NCBI GenBank assembly: GCA_016295795.1
Contig: JAEDKN010000003.1
Location: 1-64,000, forward strand
Direction of reading: 5' to 3'
From: Bacilli bacterium
GTDB lineage: Bacteria > Bacillota_I > Bacilli_A > RF39 > UBA660
DNA length: 64,000 bases
Below the pieces are notes generated by a model. The model searched no databases. It was given only the letters and a program-made list of their open reading frames with translations, and was not told the DNA's origin. Every line of letters starts with the position of its first letter. The stretch's first letter is position 1. The position numbers and the translations under genes were made by a program. Below are positions 41,718-50,372 of the stretch, piece after piece.

Positions 41718-41820
41718 CACCAATTCACAAATGGCGAATTGGTCGCTAGTATCACACTAGCCAACCCCTTTTTATTCTTTTTTATGAAACCGTTTCTCAG
41801 GGGGAGCGGTTTCTTTTTTT
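41718..41820 (+). ncRNA. Small RNA B, about 100 nt, unknown family
   Basis: Downstream of a consensus promoter the transcript folds into ACCAATTC/GAATTGGT (41719-41743), GCTAGT-atcac-ACTAGC (41745-41761), a C-rich linker CCAACCCCTTTTT, and a terminator GAAACCG/CGGTTTC (41786-41813) with seven Ts. The terminator loop contains CAGGGGGAG, which could pair with the CCCC of the linker in a pseudoknot. There is no coding sequence with a ribosome site. Its two-hairpin, C-linker, terminator layout parallels small RNA A. Confidence 0.7.
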
Positions 41821-41825
41821 GCATG

Positions 41826-41857
41826 AAAAAAGCATAAAGCTTAAGTTGTTTTATGCT
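41826..41857 (-). terminator. Terminator after nifJ
   Basis: On the minus strand GCATAAA pairs with TTTATGC, followed by six Ts. It overlaps the stop codon of the oxidoreductase gene. Confidence 0.8.
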
Positions 41858-44800
41858 TTCTTATTACTTAAATCCTTATAATATTCATATCTCTGCATTG
41901 CTTCTAATTTATTAGCTTCTAATAAATCCTTATATTCCTTTGGATTAACTTTCTTCAGCGCTCTATATCTGTCCTCTCCAAGAATAAAATCAAAATATTT
42001 ACTAAAGTCTGCTTCACTATCTAAAGAGAACACTTCACTTTCAGGATTATATCTAAACAAAGGAAAATATCCTGACAAAGTTGCTCTTTTCTCTTCTTCT
42101 ATACTATCTGTTATTCCGGTTACTATTCCTTGGGCAATACATGGAGAATATGCAATTATAATAGAAGGCCCATTATAGTTTTTAGCTTCAATAAATGCTT
42201 TTATAGTTTGATTCATGTTGGCCCCTAACGATACGGTAGCAACATAAACATGTGGATAAGATAATGCAATTCTCGCAATATCTTTTTTGTTTGTCTTTTT
42301 TCCAGAAGAAGCAAATTTAGATACACTACCTATCCTGCTAGATTTTGACATTTGTCCACCGGTATTAGAGTAAACCTCAGTATCTAAAATCAAAATGTTT
42401 ACATTCTCTTTATTAGCCAAAACATGATCCAAACCACCAAAGCCAATATCGTATGCCCAGCCATCTCCACCAATTATCCAGAAAGACTTAGTTTTAATAA
42501 ATTCTTTCATACTTATAAGTTCTTTGTTTTTGCTTTTGTTAACTGCCTCATACAATAAACAACTCGATGGATAGTCCAATCTTTTATAATAACTAGCATA
42601 AATTTCTTTTTCTGAATCTGGCACATTATTTATGCTTTTATAAATTATTTTTCTTATTTTTTCTTTATTTAGTCTATCAGAGATTGCAAGTCCATAACCA
42701 AATTCTGCATTATCTTCAAATAACGAATTTGCCCAAGGAACACTATATGGCGTTTTTGGAATACTTCCACCATATATTGATGAACATCCAGTAGCATTAG
42801 ATATTACTAATTCATTCCCAAACAGTTGAGTTAAAAGTTTCAAATATGGAGTCTGACCACAGCCACTACAAGCTCCAGAAAACTCAAATTTTGGCCTAAC
42901 AAATTGACTACCTTTTAATGTTGTAGTAGGAATGGCAATATGTTCCTCAACTTTTTCAAACAAATATTTACTTTTAGATAAGTTCCCTTTTGTTTTTACT
43001 TCAGTATTATCCTCCATAGTAATTGCTTTTTCGCCTTTTTTTCCAGGACATACTTTACTACATAATCCACATCCAGTACAGTTATCAAAATCAATTCCAA
43101 TAGTATATTTTAATTTCTGATCTTTTATTAATGCATCTTTTAAATCATCTTTTACATCATCAGGTGCATTTAATACTTCCTTATCATCAAGAAGAAAAGG
43201 TCTAATAACTGCATGAGGACATACAAATGAACATTGATTACACATTATACAATTATCTTTATTGTAACAAGGAAGCTTTTCAGCAATATTTTTCTTTTCA
43301 TATTTAGAAAGTCCTCCAGGAAACGTCCCATCAACAAATTCACTTAGTTGACTTACCGATAAAGTATTACCTTGCTTTCTATCAATAATATCAAATATAT
43401 TTGTTTTGGAGTCTTCCTCTTGAACTGATACTTTTGTATCCAGTTTAACACTTTTAAGTTCCTTTACTGCTTCATCAATAGCTTTTAAATTTTTTTCAAT
43501 TATGTCTTTTCCTTTGTTAGTTAATATCACTTCTAATGATTTTTTTATTTCTTTAAATGCAAAATCAAATGGTATAAAATTACTTACCTTAAATATTACA
43601 GTTGTCATTATCATGTTTATTTTGTTTGTAATACCATTATCAAAAGCAATTTTACTAGCATTTATAGTATATAATCTAATTGATTTTTTCTTTAAAATCT
43701 CTTTATCATGATTAGTGAACAAATCACTTAATTCTTTTTTTTCTCTTGAAGTATTTAGTATAAAAATGCCTTTTTCTTTAATATTATCAAGCATATTATA
43801 TTTTCTTAGATAATCATCTTTTGTACAAACAACAATGGATGGATTCTCAACATAATAAGTAGCCCTAATTGGATCATTGCCAAAACGTAAGTGACACCTT
43901 GTTAGGCCTCCTGCCTTCTTAGAATCATATTCAAAATATCCTTGTGTATAAGCTTTTGTATTGTTTCCAATAATCTTAATTATATCTTTTGAGGCACTTA
44001 CCATTCCATCTGAAGCATAACCATATATTAACATTTCATGATTATTATTGTTAATAGAAAAATACTCCTCTTCCAAACTTAAATTAGTTACATCATCCAC
44101 TATTCCTATAGTAAATTCACGAGATTCTTTTTTATCTAAATAAGTATAAACCGCTTTTATTTGATAAGGAGTTGTGTTTTTGCTAGCAAGTCCGTATCTT
44201 CCACCTACAACCTTTATTTTAGGATCATAATTACTTATTATATTTTTTACATCCAAATATAGCGGACAACTTGCACCGGATTCTTTTGTTCTATCTAAAA
44301 CCGCAATAGATTTCACAGTTTTAGGAAGAACATCTAGAAAATATTTTTCGCTGAATGGCCTGTACAAATGAACTTCTATTAAACCAACTTTTTCACCTTG
44401 TTCATTTAGATAATCAACTGTATCCTTAATCGTTTCACAAACTGATCCCATTGCCACAATAATCTTTGTAGCTTTTGGTTCTCCATAGTAATCAAAAGGC
44501 TTATAAATCCTACCTGTTATTTTGCCTACTTCTTCCATATATTTATTAACAATATCTGGTAATTTATCATAATATTTATTTCTAGCTTCACTTATTTGAA
44601 AATAGATATCATCATTTTGATTAGTTCCTCTTGTCACATTATTAATGCTCAATGCATGTAATTTGAACTCTTTTAACTTTTTCTTATCAATTAAAGGCTT
44701 TAATTTTTCTAAATTTATTAATTCTACTTTTTTCAATTCATGACTTGTTCTAAATCCATCAAAAAAATTAACAAAAGGAATTTTTCCCTTTATTGTTGAT

Positions 44801-45267
44801 AAATATGGTACTGCGGTCAAATCCATAACTTGTTGAGGTGACGAAGTCGCAAATATAGCAAACCCTGTTTGCCTAACCGAATAAATATCTTGATGATCCC
44901 CAAGTATTGATAACGAGTGCGTTGCAACGCTTCTTGCCGCAACATTAATAACACAAGGCAATAATTCACCAGCTATTTTATACATATTTGGAATCATTAA
45001 AAGTAACCCTTGACTAGCCGTATAAGTAGTAGCAAGCGTTCCGTTTTGCAATGCTCCATGCACTAATGCTATTGCACCTGCTTCGCTTTGCATCTCTACA
45101 ACAGAAACTACATCACCAAAAAAATTTTCTTGTGATGCAGAAGAATATTTATCAATATATTCTGCCATAGGAGAAGCCGGAGTAATTGGATATATTCCTG
45201 CTAATTCACTAAATTTATACGAAACATAACTACATGCTTCATTTCCGTCCATTATTTTATATTTCAT
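41851..45267 (-). CDS. nifJ: Pyruvate:ferredoxin (flavodoxin) oxidoreductase
   Basis: This 1138-aa protein is the one-chain form, with all domains in normal order: pyruvate-binding GIYPITPASPMAEY at the start, a gamma-like domain near 420-600, two [4Fe-4S] ferredoxin motifs (CIMCNQCSFVCPH and CTGCGLCSKVCPG around 690 and 745), and a C-terminal TPP-binding domain with CSGCGQTPYLK and GGDGWAYDIGFGGLDH. It converts pyruvate and CoA to acetyl-CoA, CO2 and reduced ferredoxin. Its presence indicates anaerobic metabolism. The gene is single, with its own terminator, and has GAGAGTTGATTAC before ATG. Confidence 0.97.
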   Translation of the reverse strand: MKYKIMDGNEACSYVSYKFSELAGIYPITPASPMAEYIDKYSSASQENFFGDVVSVVEMQSEAGAIALVHGALQNGTLATTYTASQGLLLMIPNMYKIAGELLPCVINVAARSVATHSLSILGDHQDIYSVRQTGFAIFATSSPQQVMDLTAVPYLSTIKGKIPFVNFFDGFRTSHELKKVELINLEKLKPLIDKKKLKEFKLHALSINNVTRGTNQNDDIYFQISEARNKYYDKLPDIVNKYMEEVGKITGRIYKPFDYYGEPKATKIIVAMGSVCETIKDTVDYLNEQGEKVGLIEVHLYRPFSEKYFLDVLPKTVKSIAVLDRTKESGASCPLYLDVKNIISNYDPKIKVVGGRYGLASKNTTPYQIKAVYTYLDKKESREFTIGIVDDVTNLSLEEEYFSINNNNHEMLIYGYASDGMVSASKDIIKIIGNNTKAYTQGYFEYDSKKAGGLTRCHLRFGNDPIRATYYVENPSIVVCTKDDYLRKYNMLDNIKEKGIFILNTSREKKELSDLFTNHDKEILKKKSIRLYTINASKIAFDNGITNKINMIMTTVIFKVSNFIPFDFAFKEIKKSLEVILTNKGKDIIEKNLKAIDEAVKELKSVKLDTKVSVQEEDSKTNIFDIIDRKQGNTLSVSQLSEFVDGTFPGGLSKYEKKNIAEKLPCYNKDNCIMCNQCSFVCPHAVIRPFLLDDKEVLNAPDDVKDDLKDALIKDQKLKYTIGIDFDNCTGCGLCSKVCPGKKGEKAITMEDNTEVKTKGNLSKSKYLFEKVEEHIAIPTTTLKGSQFVRPKFEFSGACSGCGQTPYLKLLTQLFGNELVISNATGCSSIYGGSIPKTPYSVPWANSLFEDNAEFGYGLAISDRLNKEKIRKIIYKSINNVPDSEKEIYASYYKRLDYPSSCLLYEAVNKSKNKELISMKEFIKTKSFWIIGGDGWAYDIGFGGLDHVLANKENVNILILDTEVYSNTGGQMSKSSRIGSVSKFASSGKKTNKKDIARIALSYPHVYVATVSLGANMNQTIKAFIEAKNYNGPSIIIAYSPCIAQGIVTGITDSIEEEKRATLSGYFPLFRYNPESEVFSLDSEADFSKYFDFILGEDRYRALKKVNPKEYKDLLEANKLEAMQRYEYYKDLSNKKA

Positions 45268-45342
45268 GTAATCAACTCTCTTCTACTAATAATTATATAA
45301 CAAATCTATGAAAAAAAACAGTTCTTTTGGGAACAGATGAAG

Positions 45343-45366
45343 AAAAAAGAAGCTAAGCTTCTTCTG
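45343..45366 (-). terminator. Terminator of the CapA-like operon
   Basis: On the minus strand AGAAG-cttag-CTTCT with flanking pairs is followed by TTTTTT and ends the three-gene envelope operon at the CapA stop codon. Confidence 0.75.
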
Positions 45367-46540
45367 TATAAATTGTTGATATATTTTTATCAAGACTCCT
45401 TACAATATCCATATATTTTTTATAATATGTCTTATAATTAGAAAGCATGCTAGATGTTAACTTATTATAAGGATACACTTTATATTGCCCTTTTCCACAA
45501 GAACTTGGTTTACAAGTATACACCAAATCTGCCTTTGGATTTGATAATTTTACTGTTACTTTTCCGTCAACAGTAGTTTTGGTAATATCAATAGAAGCCA
45601 TAAGTCCGGTCAACTTTTCTACTCCTATTTGCGATGATACAAAATTTCCTAAAGAATATATAACTAGTGTATCATCTATAAATTCAATTGGTTCTACAAC
45701 ATGTGGATGAGTTCCAATTACTATATCTACTCCTAAACTAGACAAATATTTTGCAATAGTTTTTTGTTCTTGAGATGCCGTATGTGAATACTCTATTCCC
45801 CAATGCATAGAAACCATAAGTAAATCAACTTTATCTCTTAAGTTTTCTATATCTTTTTTTACTTGCTCTTTGTTATAAACATTAACATAATAATCTTTAC
45901 CTTTAGGTATGTTTAATCCATTAGTAGATGTAGTATAAGCTAATAAGCCATATTTTATTCCATTTTTTTCTTTTACTATTATTTCGTCTTTTTGTTCTTG
46001 AGTATAATATGAACCTGCCGCTATAACATCTTCATGCTTATCCCAATATTCTCTAGAATTTTTTATAGTTTTATAGCTTGTGGAAACTCCCCTATCTAGA
46101 GTATGGTTTGTTGCAAGACTAACAAGGTTAAATCCCATATCCATAAAAGCATCACCAACTTCATATGGTGAATTGAATTGAGGATAGGTTGAAAGTCCTA
46201 ATTCCTTACCACCTAATATTGTTTCTTGATTATAAAATGCAAGTTCGTAATTACCTATTATATCTTTTACCTCTGAAAATATAGGTTTAAAATTATAATT
46301 ATCTTTTTTTACTGACTCATATATTGCACTATGTATCAAAGCGTCTCCTACCATTACCAACGAAACTTTGCTTTCTTCCACATTAGGTTTAGGAATATCT
46401 GAATATACTTTCTTTGCAGGTATAAGCCCAAAAAATTTATTGTAATTTGTTCCTAAAATTATAGAAGTTACACCCAATGCAATTAAAATTACTACTATAA
46501 TTAATCTTCTAATTTTTAACTTATATTTCTTTTTTTTCAT
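45353..46540 (-). CDS. CapA/PgsA-like surface polysaccharide or poly-glutamate protein
   Basis: The 395-aa protein has an N-terminal membrane helix (about 10-30) and an extracellular metallophosphatase-like CapA domain with MVGDALIH, NQETILGG, LATNHTLDRG and SMHWGIEY...IGTHPHVVEP motifs. CapA-family proteins take part in poly-gamma-glutamate or capsule production and its anchoring. It is the last of three coupled genes with a phosphodiester glycosidase-like protein and a DUF6273-like protein, hinting at an envelope polymer pathway. AGTAGGTGAATT precedes ATG. Confidence 0.93.
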   Translation of the reverse strand: MKKKKYKLKIRRLIIVVILIALGVTSIILGTNYNKFFGLIPAKKVYSDIPKPNVEESKVSLVMVGDALIHSAIYESVKKDNYNFKPIFSEVKDIIGNYELAFYNQETILGGKELGLSTYPQFNSPYEVGDAFMDMGFNLVSLATNHTLDRGVSTSYKTIKNSREYWDKHEDVIAAGSYYTQEQKDEIIVKEKNGIKYGLLAYTTSTNGLNIPKGKDYYVNVYNKEQVKKDIENLRDKVDLLMVSMHWGIEYSHTASQEQKTIAKYLSSLGVDIVIGTHPHVVEPIEFIDDTLVIYSLGNFVSSQIGVEKLTGLMASIDITKTTVDGKVTVKLSNPKADLVYTCKPSSCGKGQYKVYPYNKLTSSMLSNYKTYYKKYMDIVRSLDKNISTIYTEEA

Positions 46541-46547
46541 AATTCAC

Positions 46548-47549
46548 CTACTTAATCAAACCAAATCCACTAACAACTCTTCTTCCTCCTGTTACTTTTT
46601 TACCATAGACCGTCAATGGTGTGTTTATTAGTTCTCCTTTTATTACTAATTGAGCTGAAGTACCACCATCCAAATTAGCGGCATTATATGCTCCATACTT
46701 ACTTAAAAGTTCGATTACTTCAACTAAAGTAGGCCCATTAGTATGTACCCCTTCTGTAACTAAGAACAAGACAACTCCGTCTTTTCTTTGAGCAATTGCA
46801 ACACGTGCCGCCCTATCATATCCGCCCGCAGCCGATTCATATTGAAGCTTTTTACCATTTACAATTAAGAAAGGTCCAAATTCCAATGCATCCCTAATTC
46901 CCATAGCTAAAGCATCCTGCGCCGTTGCCTTTACCAATACCAATTTATCTTCCTTGTTAAATCCTATTAAATTAGTTGCTTTAGATGTGTCAGACCAAAT
47001 AATTTTACCGTCCTTTATAAGAGTCCCTTTTGGAATGTCACTACCATAACCTGTAGTATCATTAAATCTTCCACCATTTATACAAACTATTCCGTTAGAT
47101 CTTTCACACATATCCTTAATACGTTCTTGTCCGTAGCCTGTATTAAAAGTTTTAGATGCAATTAATTTTACTTTTGAAGGATCATAGATTGCTACTAAAT
47201 GTGCATCATATCCTCCTACCTTAACTGGAATATATTTATAATCTTCATTATTAGGATCTCTTGTTAATATTGCTTCATCATATTCATTATCATAGGATTC
47301 ACGTTCTGCAGTATTTATAACTATATCATCCAAATTAACACTATCGGTTAAAGGTATATATCTGTTTTGTGCTGTTACTTCATTTATTGTATCTTCGTCA
47401 TAAAATACATAAGCTATATATTTATGTGTTTTTGTAACCATTGCAGTAGAAATAATTTTGTTTCTAAAAGAAGGAACCGCATATACCAAAATAAAGCAAC
47501 TTGCTACAATAACATCTAATATAATCATTAAAATTGTAATTTTTTTCAT
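46548..47549 (-). CDS. Phosphodiester glycosidase (NAGPA/DUF2233) family protein
   Basis: The 333-aa protein has a signal/anchor helix (about 4-22) and a C-terminal NAGPA domain, shown by ARVAIAQRKDGVVLFLVTEG, NLDGGTSAQLV and GGRRVVSGFGL. Enzymes of this family hydrolyse sugar phosphodiester links or act in exopolysaccharide handling outside the cell. It lies seven bases before the CapA gene and two after the preceding gene, so one operon is likely. TTTGGAGGGATAGC precedes ATG. Confidence 0.92.
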   Translation of the reverse strand: MKKITILMIILDVIVASCFILVYAVPSFRNKIISTAMVTKTHKYIAYVFYDEDTINEVTAQNRYIPLTDSVNLDDIVINTAERESYDNEYDEAILTRDPNNEDYKYIPVKVGGYDAHLVAIYDPSKVKLIASKTFNTGYGQERIKDMCERSNGIVCINGGRFNDTTGYGSDIPKGTLIKDGKIIWSDTSKATNLIGFNKEDKLVLVKATAQDALAMGIRDALEFGPFLIVNGKKLQYESAAGGYDRAARVAIAQRKDGVVLFLVTEGVHTNGPTLVEVIELLSKYGAYNAANLDGGTSAQLVIKGELINTPLTVYGKKVTGGRRVVSGFGLIK

Positions 47550-47550
47550 G

Positions 47551-48951
47551 CTATCCCTCCAAAGTATATGGCTTTTCTAAAGTTCCATCACCAGTTTTTA
47601 TTGTTGCTTTTTTTATACAAATAGATGGCTTTATTGCTCGTGACAATGTGCTCTTAGACTCTATCAAGGTATCAGAATAAATATAAACCTTATTTGTATT
47701 TATACCATTTAGTAAATAGTAATTAGAAACTCCTCCATCTAATTTTAAATCAGCAACGCTACTAAGTCCTACTTTAGAAGTTACTTTTTCACTATATATA
47801 TCTTTATAACTATCGTTATATTCACCAATATACCAAGTACAATCTAAAAGTTGATCTTTGTAACTTAGTGAATTATAGAAAGTTTCATTTAAGTATTTAG
47901 CTAAAGAAGATTTCTTGGTTGGATCATACTTGTTAGTAGATAAATCAAATCTATAAGTTTGTGTTCCGTTTTTGTATAAAGTACTTAAACTTAATTTAAG
48001 CGTATCATCTTCAATACTATAAACAGTCCATATATCTTCACCCAATTTTACATGATCACCAACCTGTATATCATTTTTAGTTTCTTCTATTACATATGGA
48101 TCTTCTTTTGTACCAGTACCACTTACATATGGCGTAGAATTCTTAAGAGTAACCACAGGTTTGATATTATATGTATTAGTCATATCAGCATATGATAGAC
48201 TTGTTCCATTTATAGTCCATACTTGTTTAGTTCCTCTACTTGATAACCATATATTATTGCCATTAGAAATATAACTTTTATCTTCTATTTTACTGTTTAA
48301 AAACTCATCTATATTTAACAATCTAACATAATTAGATGAATCCGGTATAGCGCAATTTATATTTGCTATATCGTCTATTTTATCATTACATACAATAGTA
48401 TTAGTAAGATGTTTTTCATTTAATATAGGCAAAAATTCTTCTTTCAAGTAAGTTGCAACATCAGACTTTGAGTAATCAGTTATTGTACTATTCCATTTTA
48501 AATTATTAATTGAAGAATCTAAAACTATATCAATAGATTTATCGTCATTAATTTTTAAAATTCTCCAAATTAAATTTGAATATTTTATATAGTTATTTAC
48601 ATTTTGGCCTTTATAAATATATGTACCACCTGTTAAATAAAGCCCTTCTCCTTCATAAACAAAAGTAGATGTAGAAGTTATCTTATTAGAAAGAAGTTGT
48701 ACTGCGTTTCCTTTATCATCTTTTGGATTGTACAATTTATAATATTTAACTAATCTTGTCCCATAAAATATACAACATCCTAAAATAAATATTATACTTA
48801 CCAAACAAAACAGTGTTTGAAAAAGTAATCCTTTCTTAAGTTTTACTTTTTTCTTTATCTTTAAATTTTGTTTTTCTTTTTCTTCTTCTTTATCTATATC
48901 AATTATTTCAATTTCTTCTTCAATATCTTTATGTTTACGTTTTTGTTTCAC
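47551..48951 (-). CDS. Type II membrane protein with DUF6273-like repeats
   Basis: The 466-aa protein has a Lys/Glu-rich cytoplasmic N-terminus, one membrane helix (about 43-65) and an extracellular part containing two related beta domains (NYIKYSNLIWRILKINDDKS and HVKLGEDIWTVYSIEDDTL), similar to DUF6273-like surface domains of gut Bacillota. The start is placed at GTG 48951, with GGGAG seven bases upstream; an earlier ATG begins in a different context and lacks a site. It precedes the NAGPA and CapA-like genes in an apparent envelope operon. Confidence 0.65.
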   Translation of the reverse strand: MKQKRKHKDIEEEIEIIDIDKEEEKEKQNLKIKKKVKLKKGLLFQTLFCLVSIIFILGCCIFYGTRLVKYYKLYNPKDDKGNAVQLLSNKITSTSTFVYEGEGLYLTGGTYIYKGQNVNNYIKYSNLIWRILKINDDKSIDIVLDSSINNLKWNSTITDYSKSDVATYLKEEFLPILNEKHLTNTIVCNDKIDDIANINCAIPDSSNYVRLLNIDEFLNSKIEDKSYISNGNNIWLSSRGTKQVWTINGTSLSYADMTNTYNIKPVVTLKNSTPYVSGTGTKEDPYVIEETKNDIQVGDHVKLGEDIWTVYSIEDDTLKLSLSTLYKNGTQTYRFDLSTNKYDPTKKSSLAKYLNETFYNSLSYKDQLLDCTWYIGEYNDSYKDIYSEKVTSKVGLSSVADLKLDGGVSNYYLLNGINTNKVYIYSDTLIESKSTLSRAIKPSICIKKATIKTGDGTLEKPYTLEG

Positions 48952-49031
48952 ACGACCACTCCCAATTGTAAAAATTATAACAAAAAAAAAGTCGATTTTC
49001 AACGATTAAAGCAATTATATTACTTAAAAAG

Positions 49032-49619
49032 TTATTTTATATAAAATATAGATACTACTTTTGAAAATTGATACAAAATAACATTGCTTTTATTTATTGC
49101 AAAACTTTTTCCAAATGCTTTACCACCTATAGTTAAAGCTGCAACAAATCCAGTAATTAATAATGTTATTAGAAGTAAATTAATCGACAATTTACTAGCT
49201 AACGCTAAAGAAATAGAAGATGATAAAGCACCACTTATAATACCACAAATATCACCTATTACATCATTACAAAAACTAGAAAGCTTTTCAGCATTTTTTA
49301 TAAACCTAACGGCAAGTGTTGCTCCTTTAACTCTTTTAGATGCCATTGAATTAAAAGTATTTATATCCGCTACAGTAACACTTATTCCTATCATGTCAAA
49401 TAAAACACCAATCACTATTACTAAAAGCAAAAGAATTATACTTAATACAATGCCAACGTTCGAAATAGCTACTTCTGATAGAAAAGAAAAACAAATAGAT
49501 ATCAGAAAAGCACTAAGAGTAATCGTGAAGATCCATCTAAAGTCTATTAGTTTTTTATTAACAACTTTTTTCTTATTAACCTTTTTTGAATATTTTTCTT
49601 TATATTTTTTATTTTCCAT
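49032..49619 (-). CDS. Membrane protein, OapA-like, next to the OLE-like RNA
   Basis: The 195-aa protein has a basic N-terminus (about 1-25) and four hydrophobic segments (about 29-50, 56-80, 120-142, 146-166). The stretch FDMIGISVTVADINTFNSMA and KRVKGATLAVRFIKNAEKLS, then CNDVIGDICGIISG, match the CorB/DUF21-like protein family that I recall as the OLE-associated protein OapA. OapA binds OLE RNA at the membrane and affects alcohol and magnesium tolerance in known hosts. The ATG at 49619 with GAGGG is chosen. It lies about 20 bases after the RNA's closing stem, the known gene order. Confidence 0.7.
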   Translation of the reverse strand: MENKKYKEKYSKKVNKKKVVNKKLIDFRWIFTITLSAFLISICFSFLSEVAISNVGIVLSIILLLLVIVIGVLFDMIGISVTVADINTFNSMASKRVKGATLAVRFIKNAEKLSSFCNDVIGDICGIISGALSSSISLALASKLSINLLLITLLITGFVAALTIGGKAFGKSFAINKSNVILYQFSKVVSIFYIK

Positions 49620-49639
49620 AATAACCCTCAAATATAAAT

Positions 49640-50210
49640 GAAATGGCAACTAACATGATAAACTCTGTACCTTAGGTCAAGTTGGATTTCCCTTATTCTT
49701 ACTTACCGTTACCAGTAAAGCAGTTCCCTTTTAAAAGAATAAATAGTAAGTCACCTTATCTATGACTTGATTGCCACTTAGTGCACACTGCAATCCCATG
49801 TTAGTCTACATTCTAGAGGTTTTCCCCAACAATACCCCCTATTACTAGTACTTTTTTGCAATAATAGTTTCAAGTAGCGATACTAAAATAATGGTGTACG
49901 CCATATTTTAGCTGTCTCTATTCCCTATTACCACTCAAGTCAAGCTACTCTATCCGTAGCTTTCACTACATGATAGGTTTAATCCTAAGTCGTAAGAAGT
50001 ATCAAAAGACCCTCCCACAAGCGTAGGTCTCTACGAACAAATGGGTCGGTTGCCGTATGCCGTTACGATCGCCCATAGGTTCTTCAAATCCAGCACCCAC
50101 CCCATGTTGGGCACACAAAGCAAGCACCAGACGCTTCACAGATATGCTCTTTAACGATATTTTACCCTCGTCTTCGTAATAATGTATTGACTAGAATAAT
50201 GCGCCATTTC
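49640..50210 (-). ncRNA. OLE-like large non-coding RNA
   Basis: The 750-bp gap before the OapA-like gene has no ORF but is richer in GC and structured. GAAATGGC at the 5' end (50203-50210) pairs perfectly with GCCATTTC at the 3' end (49640-49647), closing a domain of about 571 nt. A TATAAT at 50218-50223 sits at the right distance for the start. The OLE RNA family is about 600 nt and is encoded directly upstream of oapA, as here. Conserved internal OLE motifs were not verified, and RNase P or tmRNA hallmarks were sought and not found. Confidence 0.65.
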
Positions 50211-50217
50211 AATCAAG

Positions 50218-50223
50218 ATTATA
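50218..50223 (-). promoter_or_regulatory. -10 element of the OLE-like RNA
   Basis: The minus strand reads GATATAAT directly upstream of the predicted RNA start. The -35 region falls in the T-run of the preceding terminator and is weak. Confidence 0.55.
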
Positions 50224-50234
50224 TCATAAATAAT

Positions 50235-50262
50235 TAAAAAAGAAAAGGAGTAACCTTTTCTT
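50235..50262 (-). terminator. Terminator between the Ig-repeat gene and the OLE-like RNA
   Basis: On the minus strand AGAAAAGG-ttact-CCTTTTCT is followed by TTTTTAATT. It lies 110 bp after the Ig-repeat stop. The bases 50263-50372 show nothing else. Confidence 0.85.
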
Positions 50263-50372
50263 ATAAATGACAATTCAAATTCAAAACCAAATTGAGATTT
50301 AGAATATACCTGACGATTTAGTAATCACAGAATTTTATTAAAAGGCACATATTTCTTCTCACTTTAAATATT

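Noticed and set aside
41718..41820. CAGGGGG in the small RNA B terminator as a third attachment core
   Set aside because: Only seven bases match, in a perfect terminator loop, and no arm sites or element boundary lie beside it.
49084..49641. 185-aa plus-strand frame opposite the OapA-like gene
   Set aside because: It is antisense to a protein with clear membrane topology and family-like motifs. No ribosome site or promoter supports it.
49640..50210. RNase P RNA or tmRNA instead of an OLE-like RNA
   Set aside because: No GAGGAAAGTCC or ACAGAAA core of RNase P and no tRNA-like acceptor end of tmRNA were found. The adjoining membrane protein favours the OLE interpretation.
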